Notes under the pieces: generated by a model
Told to the model about the DNA's origin: nothing
The model's database searches: none
Seen by the model: the letters and a program-made list of their open reading frames with translations, nothing else
Part shown: positions 1 through 6,951 of the stretch, one piece after another
Layout: every line of letters starts with the position of its first letter
Position numbering within the stretch: position 1 is the stretch's first letter
Origin: Paratissierella segnis
GTDB lineage: Bacteria > Bacillota > Clostridia > Tissierellales > Tissierellaceae
Direction: 5' to 3'
Length of the DNA stretch: 64,000 nucleotides
Assembly (NCBI RefSeq): GCF_014385195.1
Contig: NZ_JACRTG010000016.1
Location: forward strand, 186,001-250,000
Program-made: the position numbers and the translations under genes

Positions 1-1581
1 AAGGATAAATTAGGTAAAAGTGGGGCTACTGCATTTCAAGTTTCTGAAATGGCGGGCTATAATTCACCTGATGGTGTGGAAGATAAATTGGATAATCCTG
101 AGAGTTACTTTGAAGATATGGTAAGTGCGGGAAAAGGAATGGCTGATCCCAAATTGGCTCAGATAGTTGCAGAAAATGCTGAAAGTTCAGTTCAGGAGTT
201 AGATGATTGGGGTGTAGAATTTAAAAAGAATCCGAATGGAGATTATTATGCCTTCTTAAGTTGCTTTTCAACTAAGGCACGAACTCATGTTATAAAAGGT
301 CATGGAGAACCAATTATAAAGGCAATGATAAACAATCTCTCAGATGATATAAATATTTTAGATCAAACTACTGCTCTCAGGCTATTAGTTAATGAAGGAG
401 AATGTCTGGGAGTATATGCTCTAGAAGAAAAAGGTGAAGAATTGCTTATATTATCTAAAGCAACAATTTTGGCAACCGGCGGAGCAGGACAATTATTTGA
501 GAAAAATATGAACCCTTATGATATTACCGGAGATGGATATGCTCTAGGATATCTGGCGGGAGCTGATATTGTTAATATGGAATTTATGCAAGTCGGAATT
601 GGAATCAGCTATCCCTTAACAAGTTTGATAAATGCCTATATTTGGGGCGGACATCCGGATTTGACAGATATCAATGGGAAGAGTATCTTTGATGGAAGAA
701 TCCCAAATATATTGAAGAAAAATGATATCTTAGATGCACACCAACATCATTTTCCATTTAGTACAAGCGATGATTCAAAATATCTTGAGATATGCATTCA
801 GAAAACAATTTTAGATAAAGTAGCAACAACAAATGGCGGTGTTTTATGCGACTTCACAAATATGACACATGAATATGTACAGTCTTGTACAAACAAATTT
901 GGATTACATGAGATGTGGCCTATTGCATATAAGTTTTTATTATCCAGAGGAGTAGATTTATTGAAAAACCCGGTAGAGCTTTCATGTTTTGCACATGCAG
1001 TCAATGGAGGACTAAAGATTAACGAACAAGCCAAAACAACGGTAAATAGACTTTTTGCAATAGGAGAGACTGCCGGTGGACCTCATGGTGCAGATAGGCT
1101 TGGTGGAAATATGATGCTTACTTGTCAAGTATTCGGTAAGATTGCAGGTAGGGAAGCTGGAAAACTTGCAAAAGATGATAAATTTAATAAATATGATAAC
1201 AATATGTTCAACGCTGATATAGATGAAGTAAAACAGATTTTATATAAAGATATAGACGTTAAATCATTCAAAGATAAAATCAAAAAATTAAATCAAAGAT
1301 ATTTACTGATTTTAAGAAGTGGAGAAGGGTTATTATTATTAAAAGAAAATTTGAAAGGACTTATGAAAGACTTGATATCAAGTCCTGCAGGGGATAAGCC
1401 TGAAATACAAAATGTAGAAATATATCATATGATTATAACATCATTATTAATGACAAGAGCAGCTGAAATGCGAAAAGAAAGTCGAGGAAGCCATTATAGA
1501 GAAGATATTCCTACGCTAAAAGATGAATATTCTAAGCCTAATATATTAAATAATGAATTATTTAACTTATTTGAATTATAA
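1..1581 (+). CDS. FAD-binding fumarate reductase/succinate dehydrogenase-type flavoprotein (5' partial)
   Basis: The reading frame is open from the first base, so the start lies left of the window; 526 residues are visible. The N-terminal Rossmann dinucleotide motif is missing, but the part just after it (LGKSGATAFQVSEMAGYN) is present. Family motifs follow: TGGAGQLFEKN near residue 157, DITGDGYALGYLAGAD, the C-terminal flavin-contact block HGADRLGGNMM near 364, and HYRED near 498. The family (FrdA/SdhA, L-aspartate oxidase, APS reductase alpha) moves electrons between FAD and a bound substrate. No signal peptide, heme-binding domain or membrane anchor is visible in this part, so a soluble enzyme is likely. 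The substrate cannot be assigned. A hairpin terminator follows about 75 bases downstream. Confidence 0.85.
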   Translation, partial: KDKLGKSGATAFQVSEMAGYNSPDGVEDKLDNPESYFEDMVSAGKGMADPKLAQIVAENAESSVQELDDWGVEFKKNPNGDYYAFLSCFSTKARTHVIKGHGEPIIKAMINNLSDDINILDQTTALRLLVNEGECLGVYALEEKGEELLILSKATILATGGAGQLFEKNMNPYDITGDGYALGYLAGADIVNMEFMQVGIGISYPLTSLINAYIWGGHPDLTDINGKSIFDGRIPNILKKNDILDAHQHHFPFSTSDDSKYLEICIQKTILDKVATTNGGVLCDFTNMTHEYVQSCTNKFGLHEMWPIAYKFLLSRGVDLLKNPVELSCFAHAVNGGLKINEQAKTTVNRLFAIGETAGGPHGADRLGGNMMLTCQVFGKIAGREAGKLAKDDKFNKYDNNMFNADIDEVKQILYKDIDVKSFKDKIKKLNQRYLLILRSGEGLLLLKENLKGLMKDLISSPAGDKPEIQNVEIYHMIITSLLMTRAAEMRKESRGSHYREDIPTLKDEYSKPNILNNELFNLFEL

Positions 1582-1656
1582 AAACGTGAAAATTTCAAGA
1601 ATATAGTTAAAATCCTAAAAGTTCATGTAATCTTCAGATAGAATACACTTCTTACG

Positions 1657-1690
1657 GATGCAGTTTAGTGTTATGCTGCATCTGTATTTT
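1657..1690 (+). terminator. Intrinsic terminator after the flavoprotein gene
   Basis: A GATGCAG/CTGCATC stem with a 12-base loop is followed by TGTATTTTTAT. It lies between the flavoprotein stop and the next promoter. Confidence 0.65.
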
Positions 1691-1752
1691 TATAAACCGG
1701 TGCTGTGAAAGTGTGAATTGCTTCGCCCTACTTGATTTTTAAATTCGTTAAC

Positions 1753-1780
1753 TTGTATTTAAAAAATCTTGTGATACAAT
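1753..1780 (+). promoter_or_regulatory. Sigma-A-type promoter for the two-component pair
   Basis: TTGTAT and TACAAT are separated by 16 bases, about 45 bases upstream of the response regulator ATG. Confidence 0.45.
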
Positions 1781-1825
1781 TTTAAATATAAATTATATGA
1801 AATATAAGTAGGGAATGATTTTAAA

Positions 1826-2518
1826 ATGGCTAAAATCTTGATATGTGATGATGAAAAAGGGCTGCGGACTGTAATAAAAAGATATGCTACATTTGAGGGT
1901 TATGATGTCATGGAAGCAGGAGACGGAATGGAGGCAGTTGAACTTTGCAGAAATAATGTTTTTGATATTATAATTATGGATGTTATGATGCCGGAATTAG
2001 ATGGTTTTTCTGCTGTAAAAGAAATACGTAAATTTTCCAATACACCTGTAATCATGTTATCTGCCAGAGGTGAAGAATACGATAAGGTTTTGGGATTTGA
2101 AGTTGGAGTGGATGATTATGTGGTTAAACCCTTCTCCTCAAAAGAGATTATGCTTAGAGTAGCTGCTATTTTACGCAGAACCGGTGATAATCACTTAACA
2201 AGGCCGGAAGGCAATGAAAAAGAACACATTATATTTGAAAAAGATGGGCTTAAAGCGGATATGACATCATATAAGGTGTTTATTGATGGTGCAGAGGTTG
2301 ATATGGCACCTAAAGAATATGATTTATTATTTTTCTTAATACGGAATAGAAATATTGCTGTGCCTCGGGAGAAAATAATGACTGAAGTTTGGGGATTTGA
2401 TTATTACGGTGATGATAGAACATTAGATACACATGTGAAAATCCTCAGGAAGTCATTAGGGCCCTATGCACATTTTATAAAAACTTTACGTGGACTGGGG
2501 TATAGATTCGATGGATAA
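1826..2518 (+). CDS. OmpR/PhoB-family response regulator
   Basis: A 230-residue cytoplasmic transcription factor. The receiver domain (about 1-120) has the acidic pair ICDDE near the N-terminus, the phospho-acceptor Asp in IIMDVMMPELDG and the conserved Lys in VVKPF. A winged-helix DNA-binding domain (about 130-230) ends with the typical HVKILRKSLG and TLRGLGYRF motifs. It overlaps the downstream histidine kinase by 8 bases, so the two are translationally coupled and form a cognate pair. The regulon is unknown; neither neighbour identifies the signal. Confidence 0.92.
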   Translation: MAKILICDDEKGLRTVIKRYATFEGYDVMEAGDGMEAVELCRNNVFDIIIMDVMMPELDGFSAVKEIRKFSNTPVIMLSARGEEYDKVLGFEVGVDDYVVKPFSSKEIMLRVAAILRRTGDNHLTRPEGNEKEHIIFEKDGLKADMTSYKVFIDGAEVDMAPKEYDLLFFLIRNRNIAVPREKIMTEVWGFDYYGDDRTLDTHVKILRKSLGPYAHFIKTLRGLGYRFDG

Positions 2519-3809
2519 ATTAAAATTACAGTGGAAAATATTTGCATTTCTCTTGGGATTTTGTGTTTTATTGATTTCAATATTATGGATATTTCAAACA
2601 ACTTTTTTAAGTGATATGTATAAATTCACTCGAAAGATTGAAATTAATAAAGCAATAAATTTGGTAGAAAAGGAAATTAACAGTCCCAATCTTAAAGATA
2701 TTTTGTATGAACTTGAATTCACAAAAGAAATAATTGTACAACCCACACAGGACTTTAATCCGCCTGCTCGTCCCGCACATCCTGATAAAAATAATCATAG
2801 ACAACCGGAAACAATCACTAGAACTCAAGAATATACTTTAGAGGATGGAAGAAATATTTCACTTACTTTCTATGCTATGGTGACTCCCGTTGATGCGACA
2901 GTATCGACTTTGCGAATGCAGCTTGTTATTATAACAGTAATCATGGTTCTGCTTGCAATAATGCTTGCAGTCATTATATCCAAGCATATTTCAAAACCCA
3001 TTGAAAAAATTAATCAGAGTGCTAAATTAATGGCAGAGGGAAATTATGAAATAGAATTTCATGGGAAAGGATTTTTGGAAATTGAGGAGTTATCTGATAC
3101 TTTAAACACAGCGGCAGTGGGGCTTTCTAAAGTAGAAAGATTGCGACGTGAGCTTATGGCAAATGTATCACATGATTTACGAACCCCCCTTGCCTTGATC
3201 TATAGTTATGCAGAGATGATGCATGATTTTCCGCAAGAAGCAACACTTGAACATAGTCAAATTATCATGGATGAAACAAAGCGTTTGACATGCCTTGTAA
3301 ATGATATGTTGGATATTTCTAATATTGAGAAAGGTATGGAAGGTTTAAATAGAATAAATTATAATCTTACGGAAAGCCTTGAAAAGACTATTAAAAGAAT
3401 TAGTGAATTTATTAAAAAGGATGGATATCGGTTTGATTTTATATATGACAAATATGTTTATATAATTGCAGATGAAGTTAAGATTACTCAAGTATTCTAT
3501 AACCTTTTGATCAATGCTGTTACACACTGTGGGAATGATAAGATAATTATTATTAAACAAATTATTAAGGACAACAAGGTTAGGATTGAAATAATTGATC
3601 ATGGAGAAGGTATCTCGGAGGATAATTTGCCATATATATGGGATAGATATTATAAAGTGGATAAAAATCATAAACGTCCGGTAATGGGTACAGGTCTTGG
3701 ACTTTCAATTGTAAAGAAGATTATTGCGATGCATAATGGAGAATATGGAGTCAAGTCAGTAGTTGGCAAAGGAAGTACATTTTGGTTTGAATTAGATATA
3801 ATAGAATGA
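2511..3809 (+). CDS. Membrane sensor histidine kinase
   Basis: A 432-residue kinase paired with the preceding regulator. I chose the ATG inside the regulator's last codons rather than the GTG 21 bases upstream, because it gives the usual 8-base coupling. Order of parts: TM1 (about 8-30), an extracytoplasmic loop rich in Pro, Arg and His (PARPAHPDKNNHRQP), TM2 (about 145-165), HAMP, HisKA with ANVSHDLRTPLALI near 218, and HATPase_c with the N box FYNLLINAVTHC near 330 and the G box GTGLGLSIVKKI near 392. The short His/Pro-rich sensor loop might bind a metal or cationic ligand; that is only inference. Confidence 0.92.
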   Translation: MDKLKLQWKIFAFLLGFCVLLISILWIFQTTFLSDMYKFTRKIEINKAINLVEKEINSPNLKDILYELEFTKEIIVQPTQDFNPPARPAHPDKNNHRQPETITRTQEYTLEDGRNISLTFYAMVTPVDATVSTLRMQLVIITVIMVLLAIMLAVIISKHISKPIEKINQSAKLMAEGNYEIEFHGKGFLEIEELSDTLNTAAVGLSKVERLRRELMANVSHDLRTPLALIYSYAEMMHDFPQEATLEHSQIIMDETKRLTCLVNDMLDISNIEKGMEGLNRINYNLTESLEKTIKRISEFIKKDGYRFDFIYDKYVYIIADEVKITQVFYNLLINAVTHCGNDKIIIIKQIIKDNKVRIEIIDHGEGISEDNLPYIWDRYYKVDKNHKRPVMGTGLGLSIVKKIIAMHNGEYGVKSVVGKGSTFWFELDIIE

Positions 3810-3855
3810 AAATACAAACGTAAGTTTCTTGAAAGAGAAGGGGTTTCGATAATAG

Positions 3856-4525
3856 ATGAAAATGTTAAAACAATTTCCCAAAAACATACAACAATTTTTA
3901 TTAGAATCATACGGGAAACCTCTTCTTAAAAATAAGTTAAATGGCATCAAAGCTGAAGGAGGATGTTATAGAGTTGATTTTTCTGACTATTCTGTAATAG
4001 TTAAGCAGATGACAAGACCACAGGAATATTTATTCTATAATGAATGTTCTCACTATTTAAAGGAATTTAGTAAAAATATTCCCGACTTATACTGGTCATA
4101 TAGAGATGAAAATGAATATTGGATTGTGATAGAAAATATTACCTATGCTCTTCCAAAAGACAGATGGCAAGCTGATGAACAAGTATTGAGAGCATTATTT
4201 CTTTTTCATAAGGAAACGTGGGGGAAAGGAGTTCCTATTGAAGACTTCTATATATTAAAATGGGATAATCAGATGACAAACAGAGTGTTGGAATTATATT
4301 CCGATAAAGCAAGCAATAAATTACAGCCTATGTTGATTAAAGTACAGGAAGAATCCCAGCAATTATTCAAATCTCATTGTTGGATAAACGCTGACACCAA
4401 CCCAACCAATTGGGGCATTAGAAAATGATGGTTCAGTAGTCCTTTTTGATTGGGAAAGAATTAATTATGGAAGATTTAACAAAGTATGCCTAGAGCTAGA
4501 CAATTGTAAGCTATGGGGCAAATGA
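3856..4525 (+). pseudogene. Frameshifted, truncated APH-fold (aminoglycoside phosphotransferase/CotS-like) kinase
   Basis: The first frame encodes about 190 residues ending NADTNPTNWGIRK, which contains an APH-type catalytic loop (D-x-N-P-x-N-W-G). A TGA follows at 4426-4428. Moving to the next frame inside the run of A at 4422-4425 restores the expected metal-binding strand, NDGSVVLFDWERINYG, and then stops at 4523-4525. The usual C-terminal helical part of the fold (roughly 60-80 residues) is missing, so there is a frameshift and a 3' truncation. The original substrate (sugar, choline or antibiotic) cannot be inferred. The SD-to-ATG spacing is poor. Confidence 0.7.
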
Positions 4526-4542
4526 ATTAGGAGGAGAAGAGT

Positions 4543-6126
4543 ATGAAGAAATTTTTAGTTTTGTTTTTATCTTTGTTACTTATAATTGCACCTGTATCCA
4601 CAGTACAAGCTGTTGACAACAATATTTCCAGAAGTGATTTTATAAAAATTGTAAATGATACCTTCCATGTTTATACGGTATTGGGTACAGAAGAAATGTT
4701 TTCGGATATTGACTTGAAAACCGAAGATTATTTTGAGTTAATGGCAGCAAAGGAGAATGGATATATAAAAGGTTATACAGATGGTTCGGTACATCCTGGA
4801 GATATTATTACCCGTGCAGAGGCAGCGCTGGCATTGGATAATTTAATCAAATTGCCTCAGCCTGTAGATGGGCCGGTATTTGAAGATGAACAGAATTTGC
4901 CTGCATGGGCTTTGGGGAGTATTCAAAGAGTTGTAGCTCGTGGAATATTATCGGCTGATGAAAATGGGGCTTTTAACGGCAATAAACCACTGTCAATGGT
5001 AGAAATGGACAATGCAGTTGCCTCAATCAAGAGTCTTGGACTTGAAGGACGTGAAGATGAAATTAAAATTATTAAATCCTTTGATGGGTTTGAAGTAACC
5101 GGTAGACTTTCCGTACCTGCCGAAAAAGAAAAAATTGATAAGCTTGTAATATTTGTTCATGGAACCGGACCTAATACTTATGAAATGCGCCGTCAAAACA
5201 GCCCTTCCGGAATTAGATTTAAATATCTGGATGTATATGCAGATAATTTCACCAACAACGGAACTGCCTTTTTTACTTATAATACAAGAGGCATAAGCTT
5301 GGGAGCTGAAGAACCATATTATGCTAATATCGATGAAAATGGCTACAGACAGTATACACCTCGAAATATAGCCCAAGATATCAAATGTATAATTGATGAA
5401 TTAAAACAAGACCAACGGCTATCAAATGCAGAAGTTATATTACTGGGAGCAAGTGAGGGCACAGTTATAGCGCCATTAGCGGTATCGAAATATGGGGCAG
5501 AAGCTGATGGGCTACTGCTTATGGGATACTGTAATGACAATATGCGAGATGTATTAGAGTATCAATTAGGTGGTGAAATGTCATTTTTCAATTATACGCT
5601 TTTGTTTGACGTTGTTGGATCTAAAGAGATTACAAAAGAGCAATATGAAGCGGATCCGAAGAAAATTATAGATAGTGTATTGGGAGGAGCTTCATTTGAG
5701 GACATTGATATGGACGGTAATGGAGTGTTAACTGTAGATGATTTTGCCATTATGATGACTCAAATTAAAGATGGGCTTTTTGAGGCGGTTGAAGATGGGG
5801 ATGATAAATGGATTAAAGAAAATATGACGGAAATTATGCCACCCCTCATGACAGATTGGTTTCAAGCACACTTTGAATTAGCAAAAACTGAGGATATAAT
5901 GACTAAGGTTGATATTCCTATATATATCTTTCAAGGCACATATGATTCAAATTGTCCTGTTCAAGGGACATATGATGTTCAAAATAGGTTTGAGAAATTG
6001 GGAAAAGACAATTTAACGGTTAATATTTATGATGGATATGATCATGACTTGAATTTCTCACAATTGCTTTACGGTTCCGGCTCACAGGCTTTTGAAGATA
6101 TATTTTCAACTGTAAAAGACTTCTAA
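4543..6126 (+). CDS. Secreted SLH-domain alpha/beta hydrolase with an EF-hand-like loop
   Basis: A 527-residue exported protein with signal peptide MKKFLVLFLSLLLIIAPVS, cleaved after about VQA. Residues 25-165 resemble surface-layer homology repeats (FSDID, GYIKGYTDGSVHPGDIITRAEA), which attach proteins to the wall polymer. An alpha/beta hydrolase follows: oxyanion strand VIFVHGTGP near 205, nucleophile elbow LGASEGT near 305, acid IFQGTYDSNCP near 465, and histidine YDGYDHDLNF near 500. An insert carries a canonical calcium loop, DMDGNGVLTVDD, near 395. It is therefore probably a cell-surface esterase or peptidase; the substrate is unknown. A strong AGGAGGAG SD precedes the ATG. Confidence 0.85.
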   Translation: MKKFLVLFLSLLLIIAPVSTVQAVDNNISRSDFIKIVNDTFHVYTVLGTEEMFSDIDLKTEDYFELMAAKENGYIKGYTDGSVHPGDIITRAEAALALDNLIKLPQPVDGPVFEDEQNLPAWALGSIQRVVARGILSADENGAFNGNKPLSMVEMDNAVASIKSLGLEGREDEIKIIKSFDGFEVTGRLSVPAEKEKIDKLVIFVHGTGPNTYEMRRQNSPSGIRFKYLDVYADNFTNNGTAFFTYNTRGISLGAEEPYYANIDENGYRQYTPRNIAQDIKCIIDELKQDQRLSNAEVILLGASEGTVIAPLAVSKYGAEADGLLLMGYCNDNMRDVLEYQLGGEMSFFNYTLLFDVVGSKEITKEQYEADPKKIIDSVLGGASFEDIDMDGNGVLTVDDFAIMMTQIKDGLFEAVEDGDDKWIKENMTEIMPPLMTDWFQAHFELAKTEDIMTKVDIPIYIFQGTYDSNCPVQGTYDVQNRFEKLGKDNLTVNIYDGYDHDLNFSQLLYGSGSQAFEDIFSTVKDF

Positions 6127-6294
6127 ATAGGTAATCACTGCTTACGTCATCCTTGGGTGAAACGAAGGATCTCTACTGTTTTTAATAAATATAACATGGG
6201 ATTCTAGTGGCGATAGGGTCATCCGCCCCTACGTATGACACCTTTAATGTCAGTTTGCAATTCATAAAATGATTTATAAAAGAAATTGGAAAAT

Positions 6295-6323
6295 TTGACA
6301 TAAGCATTATAATATGATATTCT
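6295..6323 (+). promoter_or_regulatory. Sigma-A promoter of the Mg2+ leader
   Basis: TTGACA and TATTCT are separated by exactly 17 bases, about 20 bases upstream of the M-box aptamer. Confidence 0.6.
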
Positions 6324-6344
6324 TTATAAGAATATGAAAATAAT

Positions 6345-6538
6345 ACTCGGTAGGTAAGGCTACTATGAGGATATGGATTACTGCCGCGAAATGGTGGAGA
6401 CACTATTAGCTGGTATAAACAGTTGTTGTCGTGAAGGCTTCAACCAATGTAATTTCACCGCCTCGTAGAGTTAAAGCTCAAACGGGATTGCTTGTGATAA
6501 TATGCTCCATGCATCGGTTTGAGATGTATGGAGTTTTT
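6345..6538 (+). promoter_or_regulatory. M-box (ykoK-type) Mg2+ riboswitch with intrinsic terminator
   Basis: The RNA carries the conserved M-box blocks CTCGGTAGGTAAGGCTACTA, then GGATATGGATTACTGCC, and at the 3' side CTCGTAGAGTTAAAGCTC. It is followed by a CTCCATGCATC/GATGTATGGAG stem (6505-6533) and a U run (6534-6538). M-boxes bind Mg2+ and terminate transcription when Mg2+ is plentiful. The first full-length gene downstream is a P-type Mg2+ ATPase, which fits. The terminator lies about 410 bases before that gene, leaving room for two short ORFs. Confidence 0.85.
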
Positions 6539-6564
6539 ATTTAGAGATAATGGAGGTAATAAAC

Positions 6565-6645
6565 ATGGATTATCCTTATCCGTCGTGCATGTTTTTAATT
6601 GGATATTTAATTGAAATAACAGAGATATATGAAGGGTTGATCTAA
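6565..6645 (+). CDS. Putative 26-residue leader peptide MDYPYPSC... in the Mg2+ leader
   Basis: A short ORF (26 residues) starts 27 bases after the M-box terminator. It has a strong SD (TGGAGGT) 6-7 bases before its ATG. The N-terminus is MDYPYPSC, with two Pro and one Asp in the first six residues; the rest is hydrophobic with acidic residues. In enteric mgtA leaders the Pro-rich peptide MgtL senses translation under Mg2+ or proline stress, and ribosomes are destabilised by acidic/Pro N-termini at low Mg2+. A similar role here is inference. A hairpin (CTAAATTTT/AAAATTTAG) begins at its stop codon and a second terminator-like hairpin follows. No homologue is recognised. Confidence 0.45.
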   Translation: MDYPYPSCMFLIGYLIEITEIYEGLI

Positions 6646-6679
6646 ATTTTTAAGCATGTAAAATTTAGCTTATTTGCTA

Positions 6680-6717
6680 TGCCACTTATAACTTCTGTTA
6701 ATGGTGGTTTTTTTATG
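6680..6717 (+). terminator. Possible second attenuator hairpin in the Mg2+ leader
   Basis: A CCAC/GTGG outer stem with an inner TAAC/GTTA stem is followed directly by seven T. It is weaker than the M-box terminator and lies between the two short ORFs. Confidence 0.35.
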
Positions 6718-6804
6718 CTCAAAATTAGTTATAGCTTAAAATTATAACAAACCTAATTTAGCAGGGTTAATATAGGTACTTCTATTTAAAAGGGGGTGCA
6801 TTGA

Positions 6805-6909
6805 ATGGAAAACGATCCGCTGGGAGGTAATAGTTTGTTATTGGAATGGATATGCGTTTTATTCAATGCATTCTGTTCATTATTTGTATTAGTTTTGGGA
6901 AGAATTTAA
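6805..6909 (+). CDS. Putative 34-residue single-pass membrane peptide upstream of the Mg2+ ATPase
   Basis: The ORF encodes MENDPLGGNSLL followed by a hydrophobic stretch ending FVLVLGRI: one predicted transmembrane helix with an acidic N-terminus. The SD AGGGGG sits 8 bases before the ATG, and the stop is 42 bases before the ATPase start. The N-terminus MENDP resembles the Pro/acidic start of enteric MgtL. The membrane helix also recalls small transporter partners such as MgtS, MgtU or KdpF. Either role is inference; no family is recognised. Confidence 0.5.
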   Translation: MENDPLGGNSLLLEWICVLFNAFCSLFVLVLGRI

Positions 6910-6951
6910 GTAGACTGTGAAATGATGACTTTTAAATAGGAGGTGTTTAAA

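Noticed and set aside
6182..6403. Minus-strand frame of 73 codons upstream of mgtA
   Set aside because: It lies across the promoter and the M-box aptamer on the opposite strand, with no SD and no family resemblance.
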